NCBI GenBank assembly: GCA_002707495.1
Contig: PAMZ01000002.1
Span: 134,058-198,057, forward strand
DNA from: Halobacteriovoraceae bacterium
GTDB taxonomy: Bacteria; Bdellovibrionota; Bacteriovoracia; Bacteriovoracales; Bacteriovoracaceae
Direction of reading: 5' to 3'
Length of the DNA stretch: 64,000 nucleotides
Shown here: positions 8,142 to 16,842 of the stretch, one piece after another
Layout: every line of letters begins with the position of its first letter
How positions within the stretch are numbered: position 1 is the stretch's first letter
Notes under the pieces: generated by a model
The model's input: only the letters and a program-made list of their open reading frames with translations
Told to the model about the DNA's origin: nothing
Databases searched by the model: none
Program-made: the position numbers and the translations under genes

Positions 8142-9632
8142 ATGAAATTCTTGTTTTTTATATCAACGGCTATCGTTTTTAGTTACGGCCATGCTGAGGA
8201 AGTAAAACTCTCTGAACAAATGCTCACAGAAATGAGCTTAACCTCAAATCCAAATCTAGACCAAATAGAAGCGACCTTTCTAGATTCTAAAATCAAAGCA
8301 GAGGAGCTAAAAGATAAATTTGGTTTCGAAGCTTATAGTGGTTATAATTATCTTAACACGAATGAAAGAGCGACCATTTCCTTTATCCCTATTTTTAGAA
8401 ATATTAACCAATACCAGATTGGGGTAAGGAAATATACAAAATACGGAATGGTGTTAGATGCCAATACTTCAGTAGATGCCAGATGGGGAGATTCAAACAA
8501 TACTAATTTTGATCAAGTGACGACAACCACTTACGAAGTTGGCTTACAGATGGATCTTTGGAAAGACTTTTTAGGTCGCATGACTAAATCCCAATTTGAT
8601 AATCTTCAAGATCTAAAAAAGAAAGACGAGCTTCAAGCTTCAATAAGTAAAGCAGCTTTTGTCACGAATACGAGAAAGCTATTTTGGAATCTCATTGGAA
8701 ACGAAGAGAAAATTAAAATTACACAACGATTAACTAAGAAAGCAGAGCAACAGGCAGCAGATGCGAGGAGAAGAAAAGCCAACTCAGTTTCTGATACTGC
8801 AGAGGTGGCACGATTTGAATCTCTAGTGCATCAAAGAAAAGGTTCACTGATCAATCTAAAGTATGAACGCGAAATGCTTTTAAAGTCTTTAAGAGATACC
8901 TTTCCTCAATTGGCAGGAAAAGAAGTTGTACTAGCGCCTTACAATAAAGATAAAATTCTTTTCGATATCCTAGCTTGCTCAGCGAAAATAAACGAAGAAA
9001 AAAATGTCCCCTATAAAACAACTTCCTATGATGAGGTCATTTCACTACTTCGTTCTGTTCAGACGAGACAGACTCAGATTGATGAAACTTATGATGATGT
9101 GGACTTGCAACTGAATCTTAAATTGAGACAAGTAGGTGTGGCTTCAGACACTGATGATGGGGGAAGTACCTACACAGGGTCATATGCAGATTCATTGGAA
9201 GATATTGCTGACAATAATCGCTCCGGGATGGAGGCAGGAATAGCCTTAACAATTCCATTTGGTGAAGATAAAAAAGCGACTAAGACCGTTAAAGAAGCCT
9301 ATACTGAAAAGTCATTTTTAGCGAATATTAATATGATGGATGCTAAAGTTCGCTCAACTCACCAGCAAACTCAAAAATCAGTAAAACTCTTATCTGAATT
9401 AATGAAAGAGCAAAAAGCCAACTCAAGACAATTGGCGATTCGAGTTAAAGAGATGAAAAGAAAATATAATCAGGCACGTATTCCAGAGTATGCTTTAATT
9501 CAAGATGAAGACTCTTTACTTCAATCTGATCTAAGTGTTGTGGATATTCAGCTCTTAGTTATAGGAACGATGTTAGATTATTTCGGTGTTTTTCATGAAT
9601 ACCCATGTGCATTTAATAGGATGGTCAAATGA
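8142..9632 (+). CDS. TolC-family outer-membrane efflux protein
   Basis: A 496-residue protein with a signal peptide (about 1-18, ending SYGHA). The layout is that of outer-membrane efflux proteins: two long helical coiled-coil regions (about 180-255 and 395-470) alternating with beta-strand segments that carry the barrel. It should form the trimeric exit duct for the RND pump encoded next; the two genes overlap by 4 nt. No RND adaptor gene is present in the operon. Regulation is probably by the terminal TetR protein through two upstream palindromes. Confidence 0.85.
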   Translation: MKFLFFISTAIVFSYGHAEEVKLSEQMLTEMSLTSNPNLDQIEATFLDSKIKAEELKDKFGFEAYSGYNYLNTNERATISFIPIFRNINQYQIGVRKYTKYGMVLDANTSVDARWGDSNNTNFDQVTTTTYEVGLQMDLWKDFLGRMTKSQFDNLQDLKKKDELQASISKAAFVTNTRKLFWNLIGNEEKIKITQRLTKKAEQQAADARRRKANSVSDTAEVARFESLVHQRKGSLINLKYEREMLLKSLRDTFPQLAGKEVVLAPYNKDKILFDILACSAKINEEKNVPYKTTSYDEVISLLRSVQTRQTQIDETYDDVDLQLNLKLRQVGVASDTDDGGSTYTGSYADSLEDIADNNRSGMEAGIALTIPFGEDKKATKTVKEAYTEKSFLANINMMDAKVRSTHQQTQKSVKLLSELMKEQKANSRQLAIRVKEMKRKYNQARIPEYALIQDEDSLLQSDLSVVDIQLLVIGTMLDYFGVFHEYPCAFNRMVK

Positions 9633-12600
9633 TAAAATTAGTAAAATTTTTCTTAGAAAATTACAAACTCACTCTAATACTTTCATTGATGATGGTCATC
9701 TTTGGTTTGATGGGGTTATTCAAATTAAACGCTGAATCCTATCCAATGGTAAATTTTGCTATGGTACAGGTAACCACTCGCTACGATGGAGCTACCGCAC
9801 AAGACATAGAGACAAAAATTACGAAACCGATTGAAGATAAGATTAGAGAGGTCTCGGGGCTAAAAGATGTTAAATCAACTTCTAAGTCAGGGTTATCTAC
9901 TATTTTTGTTCGAGTCGATATGGACAATGAGGATGAAGATGAGGTTTTAGATGAACTTCAAAAGGCTGTCGATGGTGTTTCGGACTTACCTCCAGACCTA
10001 AGAGAGGATCCTGATTATCAAGAAATAAATTCGGAGGAGTTCCCTGCGATAGAAATTGCTATTGTCGGACCCAATGAGAATCGTGCGCGAGATAAAATGG
10101 TTGATCTTTTGCAAGAAGAGCTTGAAGACTCGAAGCGGGTAAAGGATGCCAGGCTAGTAGGCTTTAGAAAGCGACAGTTCAATATAAGACTGGATGAAGA
10201 TAAATTAGTAGAGAATCATATAGGGCTTGAGGAAGTTCTTATGAAAATTCGCTCTAGAAATATTGATATTCCAGGTGGTGAGTTGATTAGAGAGGGTATC
10301 CAAAAACTTATCAGGATTGAAGGAAAAGTTTCCGATACAAATGAACTCGAAAATCTCGTCGTGAGGTCGAATTTCTCAGGCCAAAAAATCTTACTTAAAG
10401 ATATAGCAGTCGTAGAAGATGGAGAGGAGGATGCCCAAGTTTTAGCCAGTTATAATGGCAAGCCTGCGACATTAGTGATTGTGAATAAAAAAGCTGGTGC
10501 TGATACTTTAGCGTTGGTGGAAGAGGTGAATCTCATTTTAGAGAGATTCCGACAACAGTATAAAAATGAATTTGAGATATCCGTTTATAATAACGAAGCA
10601 AAAAGAGTCAAAAATAAACTGGAAGTGCTTTCTGGTAATGCAGTCTCAGGTCTAATATTAGTTATTGTTTTTCTTTTTATTTTTCTGCCTGGAAGAGTTG
10701 GAATCGTGGCATCTATGTCCCTTCCTCTTGCGGTACTGGCCACCATAGGATTCATGCCCATTATGGATATGAATTTAGATGCAATCACTATCTTGGCCTT
10801 AGTTATTGCCTTGGGTATGCTTGTCGATAACTCGGTCGTTATTTCTGAGAACTTTGTAAGGCTCCAACAAGAAGAAGAAATGGATCCCATCCCGGCTGCA
10901 ATTGAGTCTGTAAAACAATTGTGGCTTCCTATAACCTCCACTGCCTTTACAACTATTGCTGCTTTCTTGCCGATGTTGGTGACAAAAGGAATTATGGGAC
11001 AATTTATTAAGTGGATTCCCATAGTTGTTTCGATCTCTTTAGTGATTTCTCTGGTTGAATCATTCTTTTTACTTCCTATGCGTCTTCGTTTTGCAGGAGT
11101 TGCGAAACAAAAGGCTTCAGAGGTAAAAGCGGATTGGTTTCAAAAATATATAACGAAGTTTGAACACTTCATGCGAAAAGCGGTTAGACATAGGTATATT
11201 GTCTTGTTTGTTTTCGGAGGAGTTTTAATTGGATGTTTTGTCTTGATGGGAGTGGGAAATAAATTTATTTTATTTCCAGCGGAGCAAACTGAAATCTATC
11301 TCGGTCGAATCGAAATGCCTAGAGGTACTAGCTTAGAAGAAACGAGAGCAGAGATGAATCGAGTTCAAACTAAACTAGAAAAGACTCTGGGGGATTGGCA
11401 AAAGGGAGTTGTTGTAAGGGCGGGAATTTCATCCATGGGACCGACAGACCCTAAAGGGGCGACCGGAGATAATCATGGTCTCTTTACAATTTATGCTACT
11501 GACTTTGCTAAATTCAATGTGGACTATAAGACCTTCCTTGAGAAGATGAGGACAATTAAGTCTGATGTAGCAACTAGTCTAGAATTCCAAGAAATGGTTA
11601 ATGGACCACCTGTAGGTGAGCCAATCAATGCCACCTTTAGAGCGAATGATGTAGAGAAACTGGATCAAATGCTGAGTAAAATCACCAGTGAACTAGGTGC
11701 GGTAGAAGGAGTTCTCAATCTTAGAGTGAATGATATTTTGGGAGAAGAGGAGATAAAAGTTAGGGTGGATTATGCTAAAGCGGATAGACTTGGTCTCTCT
11801 GTTGACTCAATAGGAAACGCTATAAGAACTGCACTTTCTGGAACTATGGTATCAAAAGTAACGTTAAACAATAAAGAAGTTGATATAAACGTTAGGTATC
11901 TTGATAAAAATCGTCGAACAGACAAAAATATTAAAGACATTAAAGTTATGGATAGCTTGGGGAATTTAGTCCCTGTAAGTACTGTTGCAAGCTTAGAGAG
12001 TACTAATGGGCAATTTGAAATTAAGCGATTTGACTTTAAAAGGGCCAAAACTCTTACTGGTAACGTGGATGAAAACTATATAACTAGTTTCTTGGCGAAC
12101 CAAAAACTTAAAGAAATCTATGCAAAGTATTCTCCAGAATACCCAGAGGTTTCGCTCGTTTTTGGAGGTCAGGAAGAATCAACAAAAGAGAGTATGCAGT
12201 CTTTAGGGCAAGCTTTAATCCTGGCCCTTTTAGGCATATTTGCTCTTTTGGTTTTCTTATTTAGCTCATACTTAAGACCTTTTATTATCATGACAACAAT
12301 TCCACTGGGATTAGTTGGTTTTTCAATTGCGTTTTTTCTTCATCAAAGACCGATCTCCTTTTTGGCAATGATCGGGGTTATTGGACTCGCGGGAATTATT
12401 GTTAATTCGGGGATTATTCTCATTTCTTTTATTGATCAGTTAAAAGAGGAAGGAAAACTTCCTATGGATGAAATTCTTGCCAAAGCTTCTGGGATGAGAC
12501 TAAGAGCTGTTTTCGTGACTTCGCTTACTACTATTTCGGGATTGATTCCTACTGCTTATGGTATTGGAGGAAGTGATGCCATGTTGGTTCCGATGACTCT

Positions 12601-12787
12601 GGCGATGGCCTGGGGATTAACCTCTGGAACAATACTAACGCTAGTTTGGGTACCATGTGCTTATGCAATTTTGGAAGACTGGTCAAGATTTGTACAAAAA
12701 GTCTTAAATAAAGCAGGGATGGATGTTGGTCAAATGGATGAGGCACAGGCCCCGATAGCAAAGGGAAGTATAGGTAGTGCTAAATGA
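9629..12787 (+). CDS. RND-superfamily efflux pump permease (AcrB-like)
   Basis: A 1052-residue inner-membrane transporter driven by the proton gradient. The first helix lies at about 12-32, followed by a large periplasmic loop, helices 2-6, a second large loop and helices 7-12. The TM4 signature reads GMLVDNSVVISEN with Asp400-Asn401, so only one of the two AcrB aspartates is kept; this Asp-Asn form is common in the wider family. The start shares 4 nt with the TolC-like gene and the end shares 4 nt with the TetR gene. Substrates cannot be predicted. Unlike typical tripartite systems, no membrane-fusion protein gene lies in the operon or nearby. Confidence 0.93.
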   Translation: MIKLVKFFLENYKLTLILSLMMVIFGLMGLFKLNAESYPMVNFAMVQVTTRYDGATAQDIETKITKPIEDKIREVSGLKDVKSTSKSGLSTIFVRVDMDNEDEDEVLDELQKAVDGVSDLPPDLREDPDYQEINSEEFPAIEIAIVGPNENRARDKMVDLLQEELEDSKRVKDARLVGFRKRQFNIRLDEDKLVENHIGLEEVLMKIRSRNIDIPGGELIREGIQKLIRIEGKVSDTNELENLVVRSNFSGQKILLKDIAVVEDGEEDAQVLASYNGKPATLVIVNKKAGADTLALVEEVNLILERFRQQYKNEFEISVYNNEAKRVKNKLEVLSGNAVSGLILVIVFLFIFLPGRVGIVASMSLPLAVLATIGFMPIMDMNLDAITILALVIALGMLVDNSVVISENFVRLQQEEEMDPIPAAIESVKQLWLPITSTAFTTIAAFLPMLVTKGIMGQFIKWIPIVVSISLVISLVESFFLLPMRLRFAGVAKQKASEVKADWFQKYITKFEHFMRKAVRHRYIVLFVFGGVLIGCFVLMGVGNKFILFPAEQTEIYLGRIEMPRGTSLEETRAEMNRVQTKLEKTLGDWQKGVVVRAGISSMGPTDPKGATGDNHGLFTIYATDFAKFNVDYKTFLEKMRTIKSDVATSLEFQEMVNGPPVGEPINATFRANDVEKLDQMLSKITSELGAVEGVLNLRVNDILGEEEIKVRVDYAKADRLGLSVDSIGNAIRTALSGTMVSKVTLNNKEVDINVRYLDKNRRTDKNIKDIKVMDSLGNLVPVSTVASLESTNGQFEIKRFDFKRAKTLTGNVDENYITSFLANQKLKEIYAKYSPEYPEVSLVFGGQEESTKESMQSLGQALILALLGIFALLVFLFSSYLRPFIIMTTIPLGLVGFSIAFFLHQRPISFLAMIGVIGLAGIIVNSGIILISFIDQLKEEGKLPMDEILAKASGMRLRAVFVTSLTTISGLIPTAYGIGGSDAMLVPMTLAMAWGLTSGTILTLVWVPCAYAILEDWSRFVQKVLNKAGMDVGQMDEAQAPIAKGSIGSAK

Positions 12788-13389
12788 ACGATATCTCTAC
12801 GAAAGAAAAAATCTTAAAGATTGCTCACGGCCTTTTTGCTCAAAAAGGCCTTTACGGAGTTAGTGTTAGAGAAATCGCAACCGCTTGTGATGTGAATGTT
12901 GCAGCAATCAATTATCATTTTAAAAATAAAGAATGTCTTTATGCTCAAACAATCTTGAGTTCTATTAAAAACGTAGAAATTGATTTAAATCAAATTTATG
13001 AGCAAGATAAAAGTATTGATCCCGTCACTTTTTCGTTAAAGATAATGGATTATTTCATGCAGAATTCGCATAAGTTGAGATCGATTATTATCATGATCTC
13101 TTCTAGTGATGATGCTCCCGATGAAATATTAGAACATATGCGAGAGTATAAGGGACCGCCGGGGATGCTCTCATTCAATAAAATTATCCAAGAGTATTAT
13201 CCAAAGGCTAGTGAGCACGATATTTTGTGGGTTATGCGCTCTGTAATTGGAGTTATAATGCATAAAGCAATGATCATGTGTAATCACTCGATCTGTAGTT
13301 CAATGGAAGATATTGGTGTTACTATGGAGACTTTCAAAAATGACTTATCACGACTGACCAAGGCCTTACTAAGAGATCTTCCCCAATAA
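12784..13389 (+). CDS. TetR/AcrR-family transcriptional regulator of the efflux operon
   Basis: A 201-residue regulator with an N-terminal helix-turn-helix at about residues 8-52 (family-typical GVSVREIATACDVNVAAINYHF) and a helical ligand-binding C-terminal domain. The ATG overlaps the RND stop codon (ATGA), so it is co-translated as the last gene. That position gives autoregulation if it binds the twin TCAAACA-N2-TGTTTGA sites before the operon. Two Cys in IMCNHSICS could sense redox state or metals, but this is speculative. Confidence 0.92.
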   Translation: MNDISTKEKILKIAHGLFAQKGLYGVSVREIATACDVNVAAINYHFKNKECLYAQTILSSIKNVEIDLNQIYEQDKSIDPVTFSLKIMDYFMQNSHKLRSIIIMISSSDDAPDEILEHMREYKGPPGMLSFNKIIQEYYPKASEHDILWVMRSVIGVIMHKAMIMCNHSICSSMEDIGVTMETFKNDLSRLTKALLRDLPQ

Positions 13390-13417
13390 ACTGTACCTGA
13401 TTAAGCTACTTTTTGTT

Positions 13418-13447
13418 TTGCCATTCTCATATCTTGCCTTGAGAATG
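13418..13447 (+). promoter_or_regulatory. Likely leaderless promoter with an 8-bp inverted repeat across it
   Basis: TTGCCA (13418-13423) and GAGAAT (13441-13446) are 17 nt apart, and the ATG at 13453 follows 6 nt after the -10 box. A perfect inverted repeat CATTCTCA-N10-TGAGAATG (13422-13447) spans the core promoter and could be an operator. No clear Shine-Dalgarno is present. Confidence 0.45.
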
Positions 13448-13452
13448 AGTGT

Positions 13453-15324
13453 ATGAGCTTAATGAAAGATAAGAGGTTTTGGCCTCTTTTTTGGACCCAG
13501 TTTTTTGGTGCCTTCAACGATAATGTTTTTAAAAATGCCTTGGTCCTTTTGATTACTTTTAAGGCCTACCGCTTAGGAAGTATCAGTCCTGAACAAATGG
13601 TAGCCTTATGTGGGGGAATTTTTATTCTTCCTTTTTTTCTTTTTTCCGCTGTCGCTGGTCAAGTTTGTGATCGCTATCCTAAAGATAAATTAATTGTGGG
13701 GATAAAAGTCTGGGAGGTTATCGTCATGCTTTCAGGTGCCTCAGGTTTTTACTTTGAAAATATAGTCGTCTTATTAGGGACTTTATTTTTTATGGGACTC
13801 CAGTCAGCCTTTTTTGGTCCTATCAAGTATTCAATTCTTCCAGAGCTCTTAGATGAAGATGAATTAGTACAAGGTAATGCTCTGGTAGCATCGGGAACCT
13901 TTATTTCTATTTTGATAGGAACTATTATCGGTGGTGCCTTGATTGGTATTGAGTCCGGTGGTAGGGAAGCCACTGGAATTGCGGTTCTTATTTTTGCCAT
14001 AATAGGAACTTGGGTAAGCGCGAAAGTTCAAAACTTAGCTCCGGCCAATCCCGATCTTAAAATCGAATGGGGACTTTTTAAACCTTCCTGGAAAATAGTT
14101 AAAGTCACGAGGGAAATTAAATCGGTCTTTCTAGCTGTGATGGGAATTTCTTGGTTTTGGTTTCTGGGTGCAGCACTTCTTTCTATGTTTCCCGTTTACG
14201 GGAAGAATGTTCTAGGGACAAATTCAGATGTGGTGACCTTGTTTTTGGCCATGTTTAGTATCGGTGTAGGAGTCGGAAGTCAGATTTGCGAAAAACTAAG
14301 TCATAAACAGGTTGAGCTTGGTCTTGTTCCGTTTGGAACGATAGGAATTAGTTTTTTCGTTATAGATTTATGTATCGTGGGAGATCCGAAGCTTGGGCTG
14401 AGTGGAGTTGGAATTGGAGAGTTTTTATCCTATGCAATTCATTGGCGTATCCTCGTTGATATCTTTATGCTTTCAGTCTTTTCTGGATTTTTTATCGTTC
14501 CTCTTTATACTTTTATTCAATCACGCAGTCCTAGGGGGAGTCGTTCTCAAGTTATCGCAGGACTTAATATTATCAATGCTGCTTTTATGGTGTCATCCGC
14601 TATTCTTTTGACAGTTCTCTATGGAGTAGGCTTAACAGTGACTCAAATTTTTGGAATTTGGGGGGCTCTTAACTTAATAGTTGCTTTTTATATTTATACA
14701 GTCATTCCTGAATATCTCATGCGGTTTTTGGCCATGATCTTAACCCGATTTATCTATAAATTACGGGTTAAGGGACATGATAATATTCCATCAAAAGGTG
14801 GATGTATTATTGTCTGTAATCATATTTCATTTATTGATTGGTTAGTTTTTGCTGCAGCTATTAGAAGACCGGTACGTTTTGTGATGTGGTATAAGTTTAT
14901 GCAGATCCCTTTAATCGGTTTTTTGTTTAGAGATGCTAAAGTCATTCCCATTGCTTCTCGTAAAGAAAATGAAACGATCCTGAATCAGGCTTATAGTGAA
15001 ATAGATCAAGCGCTAAGTGCAGGAGATATTATTTGTCTATTCCCCGAAGGACAAATAACTCATGATGGAGAGCTTTGCGAATTTAAGCCAGGGATAGAAA
15101 AAATTCTAGAAAAATGCCCTGTGCCAGTTGTGCCTATGACACTTAAAGGTTTATGGGGAAGCTTTTTTTCTAGGGCCCATGGCGGAAAAGCGCTAAGTCA
15201 TCCCAGTATTATTTTTAAACGTCTCTTTGGTAGAGTTGAGCTAGAAATTTATAACTCCTGGCAAGCGCAAGATGTCCAGGCGAAAAAACTAGAGGATTTT
15301 TTTCGCTCAAAATTGGTCTCCTAA
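13453..15324 (+). CDS. Fused lysophospholipid transporter (LplT-like MFS) and PlsC-type acyltransferase
   Basis: A 623-residue two-domain membrane protein. Residues 1 to about 420 form an MFS transporter of the LplT type (FFGAFNDNVFKNAL near the start). Residues about 435-620 form a glycerolipid acyltransferase with NHISFID (Asn456, His457, Asp462) and the FPEGQ motif (about 530-534). It should flip lysophospholipid inward and re-acylate it, a phospholipid salvage system. In many bacteria a third acyl-ACP synthetase domain follows; here the protein ends after the acyltransferase. It is monocistronic, and an inverted repeat covers its promoter. Confidence 0.88.
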   Translation: MSLMKDKRFWPLFWTQFFGAFNDNVFKNALVLLITFKAYRLGSISPEQMVALCGGIFILPFFLFSAVAGQVCDRYPKDKLIVGIKVWEVIVMLSGASGFYFENIVVLLGTLFFMGLQSAFFGPIKYSILPELLDEDELVQGNALVASGTFISILIGTIIGGALIGIESGGREATGIAVLIFAIIGTWVSAKVQNLAPANPDLKIEWGLFKPSWKIVKVTREIKSVFLAVMGISWFWFLGAALLSMFPVYGKNVLGTNSDVVTLFLAMFSIGVGVGSQICEKLSHKQVELGLVPFGTIGISFFVIDLCIVGDPKLGLSGVGIGEFLSYAIHWRILVDIFMLSVFSGFFIVPLYTFIQSRSPRGSRSQVIAGLNIINAAFMVSSAILLTVLYGVGLTVTQIFGIWGALNLIVAFYIYTVIPEYLMRFLAMILTRFIYKLRVKGHDNIPSKGGCIIVCNHISFIDWLVFAAAIRRPVRFVMWYKFMQIPLIGFLFRDAKVIPIASRKENETILNQAYSEIDQALSAGDIICLFPEGQITHDGELCEFKPGIEKILEKCPVPVVPMTLKGLWGSFFSRAHGGKALSHPSIIFKRLFGRVELEIYNSWQAQDVQAKKLEDFFRSKLVS

Positions 15325-15550
15325 AGCACCTTGCACAGGGTTAAGAGGCCAATTAGACACCCGAAATACGACTCATTTTTTCATAAATTTTAAGATTAAT
15401 GACTTCCTGACAATGTAAAAATTTCAGTAATTTCGAGATTTTAATGCTTTGCTATATATAAATAATACGCACATTCTAGTAATTTGTCATGGTTATTGCA
15501 TAATGATCCTCTAGACTGAACGGAATTGGTCACTTTTTAGTGGGGTACCT
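15325..15550. other. Intergenic region before the envelope operon
   Basis: 226 bp, AT-rich, with no convincing gene. TATATA at 15453-15458 is preceded by TG one base earlier (extended -10 style) but lacks a recognisable -35. No hairpin terminator is evident after the transporter/acyltransferase gene. Confidence 0.4.
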
Positions 15551-16834
15551 ATGAGAATAACACTCATCGGTTTTGTCCTGCTGCTAGGGTCAACCGTTGC
15601 TGCAGTCTGGATGAAATCAAAAAATTCAAACGAAGATATTGCTGCCAAGTCTGCAAAGCAGGTACCTGTGCAAAATCCAACTGTTAAAGATTCGACTAAT
15701 CATTCGACGGATAAAAATTCAATTTCTGAAGTTTCTAAAATAGAAGAAACGCCTGAGAAAAAAGAGCTAAAAACGTCCAACAAAAAGGCTCCTAAAAAGA
15801 GTGCTATTGATAATGTAGCAGCAGCAATACTACCTTCAGCTCAAGCTTCAGATGAACCTGTTGAAAAAACTCAGTCGAAAACTTCTGAAAAAAAGCAAGA
15901 GATAATGCCAGATGACTCCAAGGCAACGGTCGTAGCACCAAAAAAACTGGAAAAAAAGAACACAGATAAACCTTCTGAAAAAGCTTCTGATGAGGAAGTC
16001 GTTGCAGCAGGTGATGAAGTGGATAAAGAAATAAGTGATGAAGTCAGTACCTCTGATGCGGCTCCCCAGTTGACGGGAAATCTCGCAAATTTAACAGGAG
16101 GAGGAAAGGGTAAAAAGCTTACCGGTAACGTAGAATTTGGTGCCAGTACAGACTTAAAGCCTTTTACAGACCAAACTAAGGCAAGTCTTTCTAGTTTATT
16201 TATCCGTCCCCGTTATCAATTAACGAGAAATTATGCTCTTCAAGGAACTCTTTGGTTTGATAAGGGCCTAACCGGAGGACAGGAAAATCTTGTCCGTGAC
16301 ACGCGGGTTGGTATTGCCAAGACTCCGACTAAATTATTAAAAGGTCTATTACTTGCACCTAATATCACTGCAACGCTACCAACATCCGAATTCAGTCGAA
16401 GAAATCAAAGACTAAATGCTGGAATTGAATTCAATCCAACTCTTATATATCAGCCCAATAGTCTAACGACAGTTTTTTATACTCCTCGGATGAGAGTTAA
16501 TTTACACGAATATACAACGACAGAAACAGATAGAGTGAATACTCAATATCAATTCACACAATTGCTTGGAGTTTCTTATTCTCTTTCTAATAAGTGGACG
16601 GTAACTCCCATCCTTCTTTTTACAGACCGGTGGTCTTATGAAGGTACTCAAATTGATCCAACTTATCTCACGATTTTAGAAATGCGCTATCAACTGGATA
16701 GAAAAAAATATATAAGTTTTGGTACCTTAACTGGGGGCTCACTTTATGATGCTCAAGTGGGACCGGACCAGAATATTGAAATATTTGATGAAAACTCAAC
16801 AAGTATCTACGCCAATATAGGAATACTTTTTTAG
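15551..16834 (+). CDS. Membrane-anchored outer-membrane beta-barrel-like protein with charged linker
   Basis: A 427-residue protein of no recognised family. Residues 1-22 form a signal peptide or membrane anchor. Residues about 25-175 are low-complexity and rich in Lys, Glu, Ser, Asp and Pro, as in linkers that cross the periplasm or peptidoglycan. Residues about 185-427 show alternating polar and aromatic strands and end in Phe (ANIGILF), the usual signature of an outer-membrane barrel recognised by the BAM complex. A GGGG ribosome site precedes ATG. The metzincin lipoprotein gene starts 9 nt after its stop codon, so the two form an operon. Confidence 0.6.
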   Translation: MRITLIGFVLLLGSTVAAVWMKSKNSNEDIAAKSAKQVPVQNPTVKDSTNHSTDKNSISEVSKIEETPEKKELKTSNKKAPKKSAIDNVAAAILPSAQASDEPVEKTQSKTSEKKQEIMPDDSKATVVAPKKLEKKNTDKPSEKASDEEVVAAGDEVDKEISDEVSTSDAAPQLTGNLANLTGGGKGKKLTGNVEFGASTDLKPFTDQTKASLSSLFIRPRYQLTRNYALQGTLWFDKGLTGGQENLVRDTRVGIAKTPTKLLKGLLLAPNITATLPTSEFSRRNQRLNAGIEFNPTLIYQPNSLTTVFYTPRMRVNLHEYTTTETDRVNTQYQFTQLLGVSYSLSNKWTVTPILLFTDRWSYEGTQIDPTYLTILEMRYQLDRKKYISFGTLTGGSLYDAQVGPDQNIEIFDENSTSIYANIGILF

Positions 16835-16842
16835 GGGGCATT

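Noticed and set aside
10585-11022. 145-codon minus-strand open frame inside the RND gene
   Set aside because: It is an antisense shadow of a strongly conserved transmembrane region, with no ribosome site and no plausible protein.
13422-13447. Hairpin hiding a ribosome site before the LplT-PlsC gene
   Set aside because: The promoter appears to lie over the same bases with transcription starting at about 13453, so the repeat would not be in the mRNA; kept as a possible DNA operator.
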